A stretch of 7,675 bases of DNA, taken from an uncultured Eubacteriales bacterium. Its GTDB lineage: Bacteria > Bacillota > Clostridia > Peptostreptococcales > Anaerovoracaceae. Positions within the stretch are counted from its first letter, which is position 1; every line of letters starts with the position of its first letter. The translations under genes and the position numbers were made by a program. The notes beneath the pieces were generated by a model, which worked only from the letters and a program-made list of their open reading frames with translations, was not told the origin of the DNA and searched no databases. This document shows positions 1-5,233 of this stretch, in pieces. The DNA lies in contig CACWYF010000054.1 of the NCBI GenBank assembly GCA_902765035.1, forward strand, positions 1 through 7,675, written 5' to 3'.

Positions 1-1070
1 TCCTCGCCGGCTGCCAGAGCAATGAACCTCTTCGTCTTCACCAGCCCGTTGTATGTCTTCTCCAGGCGGATCCTTCCCGCCTCGTGATTGTATATCCAGT
101 TGGAATCCTCAGGCAGCCTGTCGTAGATGAACGCCGCCTTCAGAGGGTGCTTCTTCGAGTACGACAGATTCGGGATTACCATGCTCGCAAGAGACCCCGG
201 GCCGGCGACAGCTTTCTCCGCCTTCTCGATCAGGTTGCCGGCGTGCAGAGCATCCTCCGACGACTCGACCAGCGACACCTTGTCCGCATTCTGCGCCGTG
301 TACAGCTCCTTGCGGATACGCTTTATCTTTTTGCCCGTCTCGTGCTCGCTCTCGCGCGCGCCGAGCGCATCGCCCCTGAAGATCCTGAGGTATATAAGGA
401 AAGCATCGCCCATCGTCATGCCGGTCAGCTTGCCGGATATCTCCGAAGTCGCGCGGGCAAAACGCCAGAATCCCAGCTTGAGAGCTTTCACGAGGTCGTC
501 ATTCCACGTCTCGCCCCACGGGACGCCCGCGATCTCGCATATCTCATGATACGCGCCCTTCTGGGTGCACTCGATCCCGTATACAGGCGCCGCTTTGAAA
601 AACTGCATGAACTCAGCATACGCAGGCTCAGCCTCGAGCACCTCAGCCCTCGGCACCAGCCTCGTGACATCCGCAGCGATCACAGGCATCTCAAGGAACT
701 TGCTGACCGAGACCCTCTTGTTGCCCTCCAGCACGTAGAACCTGTGCAGATACTCATACACCCTGATCGGGCTGTTGAACCCCTCAGCCATCTGAGCCTG
801 GTACAGATTGCCCCACTTCGCGGCAAACTCAGTCTCCGGCGCCAGCAGCGGCATGAAATCGGGCGCGAAGGAATTCTGCCTCGCCCTCGTCTTCGTCCCG
901 ACGATCAGATCCACCGGGATCTCCATCAGGCCTACCTGAACCTGCGACAGCGTCCCGTTGTCAGGCACGATGTCGTCAAGTGCCGGCAGGAACGGATACT
1001 CACCGTCCGCCGTCTTCGCCTTATATGCTTTTTCACCCATCTTGCGGGCCTTCAGATATTCGTCAATCAA
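1..1070 (-). CDS. ParB-like / BMP-domain fusion protein, C-terminus beyond window
   Basis: Seen: the minus-strand frame is open from 1070 to the left edge, giving 356 complete residues with no stop. I chose the TTG at 1068-1070 because CAGGAG (1077-1082) lies 6 nt upstream and the residues it adds (MIDEYLKARKMGEKAYK) match how I recall these proteins beginning. The ATG at 1038-1040 is the alternative and would give 10 residues fewer. Residues about 48-140 look ParB-like: IPVDLIVGT, FAPDFMPLL, then EGNKRVSV at 115-122, comparable to the ParB GNRR-type motif. Residues about 150-300 are mostly polar and probably helical. From about 308 a BMP/PnrA-like fold begins (KAAFIYDRLPEDSNWIYNHE, then AGRIRLE). 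There is no signal peptide or lipobox. Known: BMP domains bind nucleosides in ABC importers, and such fusions are usually labelled BMP-family substrate-binding proteins. Inferred: a cytoplasmic nucleoside-sensing or DNA-associated regulator is more likely than a transporter part. The rest of the BMP domain lies outside the window. Confidence 0.8.
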   Translation of the reverse strand, partial: MIDEYLKARKMGEKAYKAKTADGEYPFLPALDDIVPDNGTLSQVQVGLMEIPVDLIVGTKTRARQNSFAPDFMPLLAPETEFAAKWGNLYQAQMAEGFNSPIRVYEYLHRFYVLEGNKRVSVSKFLEMPVIAADVTRLVPRAEVLEAEPAYAEFMQFFKAAPVYGIECTQKGAYHEICEIAGVPWGETWNDDLVKALKLGFWRFARATSEISGKLTGMTMGDAFLIYLRIFRGDALGARESEHETGKKIKRIRKELYTAQNADKVSLVESSEDALHAGNLIEKAEKAVAGPGSLASMVIPNLSYSKKHPLKAAFIYDRLPEDSNWIYNHEAGRIRLEKTYNGLVKTKRFIALAAGE

Positions 1071-1076
1071 GATTAA

Positions 1077-1082
1077 CTCCTG
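1077..1082 (-). promoter_or_regulatory. Shine-Dalgarno supporting a TTG start at 1070
   Basis: On the minus strand CAGGAG ends 6 nt before TTG at 1070. The ATG at 1040 has no comparable purine-rich site at the right distance (the preceding bases read GCCCGCAAG). This decides the non-ATG start of the ParB-like/BMP gene. Confidence 0.65.
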
Positions 1083-1122
1083 CCCCTCTTTCGTTCATAT
1101 ATCTCTTATTATCTCTCGCAGT

Positions 1123-1151
1123 ATACTATTTACACTACCCCTGCATGTCAA
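1123..1151 (-). promoter_or_regulatory. Sigma-A-like promoter for the ParB-like/BMP gene
   Basis: On the minus strand there is a perfect -35 box TTGACA (1146-1151), a 17-nt spacer and a -10 box TAGTAT (1123-1128, 4 of 6 consensus). An overlapping TATACT (1120-1125) would need a 20-nt spacer. Transcription would begin near 1116, leaving a leader of about 46 nt before the TTG start. The gene can therefore be expressed separately from the upstream XRE-Uma2 gene. The remainder of this intergenic stretch (1152-1235) holds two copies of TGCAGTCT about 23 nt apart, but no convincing intrinsic terminator for the upstream gene. Confidence 0.6.
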
Positions 1152-1235
1152 GTACTTTCATTCAGGCTTCACAAATTCTTTTCATTTCCATGCAGTCTGC
1201 CATCCGGTCTCCTGCAGTCTCATGCGGCTGTCATC

Positions 1236-2066
1236 TTACCACCCGACCGCTGCGCATATCTTCCTGAAGTCGATTTTGCATTCACCTCCGGAAATGCTCA
1301 CCGGAACTTTATCAGAGAAAGTGAACACCTTCGGCAATACATCTTCCTTAAAGTCATATGCGAATATCTTCCTTGTACGCGGATCCACGATCCAGTATTC
1401 GTGCACCCCCGCCTGCAGATACTTGTTCAGCTTGAGCAAACAGTCCTTGCTGCGAGTCGAATCAGACAGCACCTCCAGCACGAATTCCGGCGCGCCCTCG
1501 ATCCTCATCTCATTATTATCTTCATGGCACAGCACAATAAGATCCGGCTCGAACATATTCCTGTCGTCTCTGAACAGCCTGACATCCACCGGTGCAAAAT
1601 ACACTTTGCACTTGCTCCCGTGCCGCTTGTTATGCTTCTCAATACAGCCGGAAAACTCCAGATACAGCTGCCCCAGAATTTCCTGATGGATACGCCGCGG
1701 CGCCGTCATGTCATAGATGACGCCGTCGATCAGCTCCGCCCGGACATCATCCGGTAACGCATAGTAGTCCTCCAGCGTATATTCACCCTGTCTCGGCCAC
1801 CGCTCATTACGATTATCCTTCAGCTTCTTTTCATAGGATGGATCATATTCCGCAAGCACTTCCCTGACGACCTCCGTCTGCGGTGACAGCGTATACTCAT
1901 ACAAAACCTTCTCGATGGCAGCCAGCGTCTCCCACCTCGGATTCTTAGTCGCACCGCTGAAGACCTTCTGTACCGTAGCAAGAGGCACCTTCGACTTCTC
2001 TGCGATCACAGCATTCGTATATCCCAGCTGCTTCTTCCTTCCCTTCAGTTCATCCAGCGTCCTCAT
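1236..2066 (-). CDS. XRE helix-turn-helix / Uma2-family nuclease-like fusion protein
   Basis: The protein is 276 aa if it starts at ATG 2064-2066, which is preceded by AGGTGAG. A TTG at 2096 in the same frame would add 10 residues but sits only about 8 nt after the predicted transcription start and has no ribosome binding site. Residues about 2-55 form a Cro/C1-type helix-turn-helix (YTNAVIAEKSKVPLATVQKV). Residues about 96-240 match the Uma2 / DUF820 family, a PD-(D/E)XK nuclease-like fold. Visible motifs are YTLEDYYALP, AELIDG (E111), APVDVRL (D161), EPDLIV (D175), FVLEVLSDST (E198), LNKYLQAGVHEYWIVDP. The acidic residues expected for metal binding (D175, E198) and a nearby lysine (K212 or K215) are present, so the domain is not obviously dead. 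The biological role of Uma2 proteins is not established. The fused HTH and the operator-like sites in the promoter suggest it represses its own gene. It is flanked by its own promoter and by the divergent-function ParB-like/BMP gene downstream. Confidence 0.88.
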   Translation of the reverse strand: MRTLDELKGRKKQLGYTNAVIAEKSKVPLATVQKVFSGATKNPRWETLAAIEKVLYEYTLSPQTEVVREVLAEYDPSYEKKLKDNRNERWPRQGEYTLEDYYALPDDVRAELIDGVIYDMTAPRRIHQEILGQLYLEFSGCIEKHNKRHGSKCKVYFAPVDVRLFRDDRNMFEPDLIVLCHEDNNEMRIEGAPEFVLEVLSDSTRSKDCLLKLNKYLQAGVHEYWIVDPRTRKIFAYDFKEDVLPKVFTFSDKVPVSISGGECKIDFRKICAAVGW

Positions 2067-2070
2067 TTTT

Positions 2071-2077
2071 CTCACCT
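2071..2077 (-). promoter_or_regulatory. Shine-Dalgarno AGGTGAG for the XRE-Uma2 gene
   Basis: On the minus strand AGGTGAG is followed by AAAA and then ATG at 2066, putting the AGGTG core 6 nt from the start. It favours the ATG at 2066 over the in-frame TTG at 2096. Confidence 0.7.
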
Positions 2078-2101
2078 GTTTACTGCTCTTGTTCAATATA
2101 G

Positions 2102-2170
2102 TTTGGTCATATCATACACCATATTTGGTCATTTATCAATCTTTTTGATCGTGTAATAACCATTTATGGT
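2102..2170. promoter_or_regulatory. Operator-like repeats around the XRE-Uma2 promoter
   Basis: Two 12-bp palindromes share the pattern ACCA-N4-TGGT: ACCATATTTGGT at 2118-2129 and ACCATTTATGGT at 2159-2170, their starts 41 bp apart. The first lies wholly inside the -35/-10 spacer. In addition TTTGGTCAT occurs as a direct repeat at 2102-2110 and 2124-2132, 22 bp apart (about two helical turns), so one copy covers the predicted transcription start. This layout is what a repressor-binding array looks like. The encoded XRE domain is the obvious candidate ligand, but that link is inference. Confidence 0.5.
2111..2139 (-). promoter_or_regulatory. Sigma-A promoter of the XRE-Uma2 gene
   Basis: On the minus strand the -35 box is TTGATA (2134-2139) and the -10 box is TATGAT (2111-2116), separated by exactly 17 nt. 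Each differs from consensus at one position. The predicted start site is near 2104, leaving a leader of about 37 nt before ATG 2066. The spacer contains a palindrome described as a separate operator-like feature. Confidence 0.75.
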
Positions 2171-2190
2171 GATTCGTTAAGGTGGATGGT

Positions 2191-2269
2191 CCTTTTTTAT
2201 GACAATAGAGACGGTTCTCTTTGTCACAAAACATGGCAAAGAAAACCATCCCCGGTGTCACAAAAAAGA
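2191..2269 (-). repeat. 79-nt imperfect palindrome, REP/MITE-like
   Basis: Arms 2191-2223 and 2237-2269 are 33 nt each around a 13-nt loop (2224-2236). Read as minus-strand RNA, by my count 25 positions form Watson-Crick pairs, 6 are G-U wobbles and only 2 adjacent positions fail to pair (2205/2255 and 2206/2254). Read as plus-strand RNA, most of those wobbles become A-C mismatches. The core (GACGGTTCTCTTTGTCAC and its partner) resembles palindromic intergenic repeats I recall from clostridial genomes, but I cannot confirm the family here. The right arm includes the T-tract of the rnf terminator, so the two structures overlap. No transposase is present in the window. Confidence 0.6.
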
Positions 2270-2292
2270 GAGCCGCGGTATCCGCGGCTCCC
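2262..2292 (-). terminator. Rho-independent terminator of the rnf operon
   Basis: On the minus strand GAGCCGCGG (2282-2290), loop ATA, then CCGCGGCTC (2270-2278) form a perfect 9-bp GC-rich stem. Two further pairs (one G-U) extend it to 11 bp. It is followed by TC and six T (2262-2267). It lies about 100 nt after the rnfB stop and is oriented to end rnf transcription. The plus strand lacks a matching T-tract immediately after the stem, so it looks unidirectional. Confidence 0.9.
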
Positions 2293-2311
2293 TTATTGCG
2301 TTTTGTGTAAC

Positions 2312-2384
2312 GTGTCAGGAAGGTATGCAGTGACTTGCATCCTAGCTTCGCTTCGGGCAAGTCTTGCATATGACCTGTTGACAC
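2312..2384 (-). other. Long imperfect hairpin in the rnf 3' untranslated region
   Basis: Three stacked helices share nearly one symmetry axis: gtgtca 2312-2317 with tgacac 2379-2384, tatgca 2324-2329 with tgcata 2365-2370, and gacttgc 2332-2338 with gcaagtc 2357-2363. Together they give about 19 pairs around an 18-nt terminal loop. The structure starts 7 nt after the rnfB stop codon and precedes the terminator. It has no T-tract of its own. It may protect the mRNA 3' end or be a remnant repeat; no known RNA family is recognised. Confidence 0.45.
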
Positions 2385-2391
2385 ATCCGGC

Positions 2392-3333
2392 TTAAGCCTT
2401 GGCTGCCTTTTCAGCTGCCTTCTTGGCCTTGAGCTCTTCGATCTGCTCCGGTGTCAGCTTTGGTGCTGCAGGCTTTGCTGCGGCAGCCTTAGCCTTCTTT
2501 GCTGCAGCGACCTTCTCTGCCTGCTCTTTGCTAGGCAGCTTCTTGAAGCTGTTGATAGCTCCGGTCGGGCATACAGCAGCGCAGAGTCCGCAGGACTTGC
2601 ACTTTGCAGGGTCGATCTTAGCGAGGTTGTCCTCAACGTGGATCGCATCGAAGTTGCAGACTGTTGTGCACTTCATGCAGCCGATGCATGCATTGTCGCA
2701 GTTCTTGCGTGCAACAGCGCCCTTGTCTGTGGATGAGCACAGAACGTGTACCATATTCTTCTGCGGTACGAGGCTGATGATCTTCTGCGGGCAGGTGCTT
2801 GCGCAGGCACCGCATGCCACGCAGTTCTCTCTGTTGACTCTTGCAATACCGTCTACGATGCCGATAGCGTCGAACTGGCAAGCGTTCACGCAGTCGCCGA
2901 GACCGATACATCCGTACATGCATGCGTTAGGAGATGAGAACCATCCCTTAGCGCCCTTGCAGGACTGGAGTCCCTGCCACTCGAGAACAGTACGTCTTGC
3001 TCCGCATGTGCCGTTGCACATAACCTGTGCTACCTGAGGCTCGGTTGCGCCTGCAGCTCTGCCGAGGATCTCAGCGATCTGGGCTGCTACAGCTGCTCCG
3101 CCAGGAGAGCACTTTGTGCAAGGAAGCTCTTCGTCAGCTACCAGGTTGGAAGCGTAGTCATCGCATCCGGCGAATCCGCATCCGCCGCAGTTAGCGCCCG
3201 GAAGGCACTCTCTTACCTGAGTAACTCTTTCATCTACTGCTACATGGAACACCTTGGAAGCGAATACCAGGAGTCCTGCGCAGATAAGTCCGATAACTGC
3301 TACTAACAGTACAGGTGTCATAACATTAGCCAT
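2392..3333 (-). CDS. rnfB: Ion-translocating ferredoxin:NAD+ oxidoreductase subunit B
   Basis: RnfB is the iron-sulfur subunit that exchanges electrons with ferredoxin in the Rnf complex, on the cytoplasmic side. It is 313 aa. Residues about 6-28 form an N-terminal membrane anchor. A four-cysteine cluster motif follows (C43, C49, C52, C57 in CLPGANCGGCGFAGC), with CTKC at 72-75. Then come four ferredoxin-like cysteine sets: C138/142/148/152 (GLGDCVNAC), C171/174/177/181 (CVACGACASTCP), C216/219/222/226 (CIGCMKCTTVC) and C245/248/251/255 (CKSCGLCAAVCP). This multi-cluster form is that of clostridial/acetogen RnfB rather than the shorter proteobacterial protein. The last about 45 residues are a Lys/Ala/Glu-rich tail after the final cluster. 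The start ATG at 3331-3333 has AAGGAGGTG 7 nt upstream. It is the last gene of the operon, 12 nt after rnfA, and is followed by a 3' hairpin and the terminator. Confidence 0.96.
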   Translation of the reverse strand: MANVMTPVLLVAVIGLICAGLLVFASKVFHVAVDERVTQVRECLPGANCGGCGFAGCDDYASNLVADEELPCTKCSPGGAAVAAQIAEILGRAAGATEPQVAQVMCNGTCGARRTVLEWQGLQSCKGAKGWFSSPNACMYGCIGLGDCVNACQFDAIGIVDGIARVNRENCVACGACASTCPQKIISLVPQKNMVHVLCSSTDKGAVARKNCDNACIGCMKCTTVCNFDAIHVEDNLAKIDPAKCKSCGLCAAVCPTGAINSFKKLPSKEQAEKVAAAKKAKAAAAKPAAPKLTPEQIEELKAKKAAEKAAKA

Positions 3334-3345
3334 TAGTACACCTCC

Positions 3346-3927
3346 TTACTGGAACATACCGGTGAAGCCCATGAAGGAAAGAGCCATGATGGAAGCAGCA
3401 ACGAGGATGATGCCTACGCCCTTGAAAGGAGTAGGAACGCCTTCTGTGTTGTACAGCTTCTCTTCACGGATGCCTGCAAACAGGATCATAGCTACCATGT
3501 AGCCGACACCTGCGCCGAAGGCATAAACCACGGACTGCACGTATGTATAGCCAAAACTGATTGCGTTGATCGTAGCACCGAGAATAGCACAGTTAGTAGT
3601 GATGAGCGGGAGGAAGATACCGAGGGCCTTCTGGAGAGCCGGCAGGTACTTCTTCATGAACATCTCTACGAACTGAACGAGTGCTGCGATTACGAGAATG
3701 AATACTACAGTCTGCAGATATCCGATCTCGAATTTGTTAAGGAGCTGCATTACAGGCCATGTTACGAGCTCAGCGATAACCATTACGAAGACTACCGCAC
3801 CGCCCATACCAACTGCCGAGCTCATCTTGTTTGATACACCAAGGAATGAACAGATTCCGAGGAACTGCGACAGTACGAAGTTGTTAACGAGGACTATCGC
3901 CATAAAGATTACTATAAGGTTTACCAT
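3346..3927 (-). CDS. rnfA: Ion-translocating ferredoxin:NAD+ oxidoreductase subunit A
   Basis: RnfA is an integral membrane subunit that pairs with the homologous RnfE in inverted topology to form the core of the ion-translocating path. It is 193 aa, the usual length, with six hydrophobic segments. The conserved half-helix motifs each carry a cysteine: C26 in SQFLGICSFLG and C113 in LITTNCAILGA. In structures of Rnf and the related Na+-NQR, equivalent cysteines from the two paired subunits hold an intramembrane [2Fe-2S] cluster, so the pair here (with RnfE C28 and C111) should do the same. The start ATG at 3925-3927 follows AAAGGAGG by 9 nt. It lies 17 nt after rnfE and 12 nt before rnfB. Confidence 0.97.
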   Translation of the reverse strand: MVNLIVIFMAIVLVNNFVLSQFLGICSFLGVSNKMSSAVGMGGAVVFVMVIAELVTWPVMQLLNKFEIGYLQTVVFILVIAALVQFVEMFMKKYLPALQKALGIFLPLITTNCAILGATINAISFGYTYVQSVVYAFGAGVGYMVAMILFAGIREEKLYNTEGVPTPFKGVGIILVAASIMALSFMGFTGMFQ

Positions 3928-3944
3928 TATGTCTGTCCTCCTTT

Positions 3945-4655
3945 CTATACTGCCGGTGCAGCCTTAGCTGCTTTCTCAGCCTCGAGCTCTTCGTTAGCCT
4001 CTGCAGTGTTGCACGAATTGTACATCGGGCAGAGTCCGCAGCTGAAGCCCTTAGCCTTGAGTGCCTTACCCTTGGTAGCTGCCTGGATGATAGCGATCAG
4101 CACACCGAATACGAAGAATCCGCCTGGAGGCAGGTTGAAGAATCCGATGGAGAAGTTCGGGATGATAGTGAAGCCGAGGAGGCATCCTGTACCGAAGAAC
4201 TCTCTGATAGCGCCCATTGCAGCGAGGGCAAGTGTGAATCCGAGTCCCATTCCGATTCCGTCGAGAGCAGAGTCGACAACAGTGTTCTTGTTGGCGAAAG
4301 CCTCAGCTCTTCCGAGGATGATGCAGTTAACAACGATCAGCGGGATGAATACTCCGAGTGCCTTGTTGATGTCCGGTGCGTAAGCCTGGAGTACGAACTG
4401 TACCAGAGTTACGAAGCCGGCGATAACTACGATGTAGCAAGGGATTCTGACCTTGTCAGGAATAACCTTACGCAGCATCGAGATTACGATATTGGAACAG
4501 ATCAGTACGGCTGTAGCTGAAAGTCCCATTCCGAGCGCATTGATCAGTGATGAAGATGTAGCAAGGAACGGGCATGTTCCGAGGAGAAGTACCAGTGTAG
4601 GGTTCTCCTTGATGATTCCGTTAGTCAGAATCGCGAGTTTGCTTTTCTTTTCCAT
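3945..4655 (-). CDS. rnfE: Ion-translocating ferredoxin:NAD+ oxidoreductase subunit E
   Basis: RnfE is the membrane partner of RnfA. It is 236 aa, somewhat longer than the common ~200. The cluster-ligating cysteines are C28 (LLLGTCPFLATSS) and C111 (IVVNCIILGRAEAFA), both in conserved RnfE/NqrD motifs, with further typical sequence LDGIGMGLGFTLAL and REFFGTG. The extra length is a soluble tail from about residue 197: a small cysteine motif CGLCPMYNSC (C206, C209, C215) and then an acidic/Ala/Lys-rich end. The tail cysteines could bind metal or form part of another centre; I cannot tell. The ATG shares one base with the rnfG stop (TAATG), and GGGAGGTG lies 8 nt upstream, so translation is probably coupled. 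The stop is TAG at 3945-3947. Confidence 0.96.
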   Translation of the reverse strand: MEKKSKLAILTNGIIKENPTLVLLLGTCPFLATSSSLINALGMGLSATAVLICSNIVISMLRKVIPDKVRIPCYIVVIAGFVTLVQFVLQAYAPDINKALGVFIPLIVVNCIILGRAEAFANKNTVVDSALDGIGMGLGFTLALAAMGAIREFFGTGCLLGFTIIPNFSIGFFNLPPGGFFVFGVLIAIIQAATKGKALKAKGFSCGLCPMYNSCNTAEANEELEAEKAAKAAPAV

Positions 4656-5233
4656 TACTTTACACCTCCCATAGCCTTGTACTGTTCAAGTGCGCAGTAA
4701 ACAGCTTTGTGGATAGCTCCGGAGGATACGGAAGCACCTGTTACCTCGACGATGTCGTCAGCATGTGCCTTGATGGTATCACTTCCGAGCTCTGTGTGGC
4801 CCTTGTACTGGTCGAGGTGACCAGGGGCCTGTGCCTTGGTTCCTACACCCGGGGTGTCGGCATGCTCAGTTACCTTGACGCCTGTGATAGCTCCGTCCTT
4901 GTCGATACCTACCATAGCTGTCAGAAGACCGCCGTAGGAGTTGGACTTGACTGTAACTACCATGCCTGCGCCGTTGTCAGCTGTGTAAGCGTCAACAGCA
5001 TAAACCTTGCCCGGCTCATACTCAACGAGATCAGCGCCGCTGTCAGTGAAGTTGTCAGCGTCAGGGAGCAGCTCCAGTCTTGCTTCGCTTGCTGCCTTGG
5101 CTGTGTTCTCATCGATGATTGGCTTCGTGATGCCGTATACATATGCAAGAGCAAATGTTACTACGAAGCAGATTACTACGAGTACCAGAATAGGCGAGAT
5201 GAATTCCTTGAATGCGCTGTTCTTATTTTCCAT
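4655..5233 (-). CDS. rnfG: Ion-translocating ferredoxin:NAD+ oxidoreductase subunit G
   Basis: RnfG carries a covalently attached FMN on the outer face of the membrane. The protein is 192 aa from ATG 5231-5233, chosen because GGAGGT (5241-5246) is 7 nt upstream. An in-frame GTG at 5240-5242 overlaps that Shine-Dalgarno site and is unlikely to be the start. Residues about 11-35 form a single N-terminal membrane helix, and the remainder is an FMN-binding domain (VGIDKDGAITGVKVTEHADTP). The flavinylation motif is TGAS at residues 165-168 in VEVTGASVSSGA, where the usual form is S/T-G-A-T, so Ser168 is the expected FMN ligand, added by an ApbE-type transferase not present in this window. The gene overlaps the end of rnfD by 11 nt and rnfE by 1 nt, consistent with coupled translation and fixed stoichiometry. 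Confidence 0.95.
   Translation of the reverse strand: MENKNSAFKEFISPILVLVVICFVVTFALAYVYGITKPIIDENTAKAASEARLELLPDADNFTDSGADLVEYEPGKVYAVDAYTADNGAGMVVTVKSNSYGGLLTAMVGIDKDGAITGVKVTEHADTPGVGTKAQAPGHLDQYKGHTELGSDTIKAHADDIVEVTGASVSSGAIHKAVYCALEQYKAMGGVK

Noticed and set aside
84..1076. 330-aa plus-strand open frame
   Set aside because: It is antisense to the ParB-like/BMP gene, whose translation shows recognisable family motifs. The plus frame is rich in Arg/His/Leu, a typical shadow of GC-rich codons.
2067..2096. TTG at 2096 as start of the XRE-Uma2 protein
   Set aside because: It falls about 8 nt from the predicted transcription start and lacks a Shine-Dalgarno site, while ATG 2066 has AGGTGAG and gives the usual family N-terminus.
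2136..2384. 82-aa minus-strand open frame between rnfB and the XRE-Uma2 gene
   Set aside because: It runs through the rnf 3' hairpin, the terminator and the palindrome. It has no ribosome binding site I can support, and its protein matches nothing I recognise.
2200..2391. CRISPR array, tRNA or riboswitch in the intergenic region
   Set aside because: There are no regularly spaced repeats, no cloverleaf or CCA-type end, and no known riboswitch core. The structure seen is simple hairpins only.
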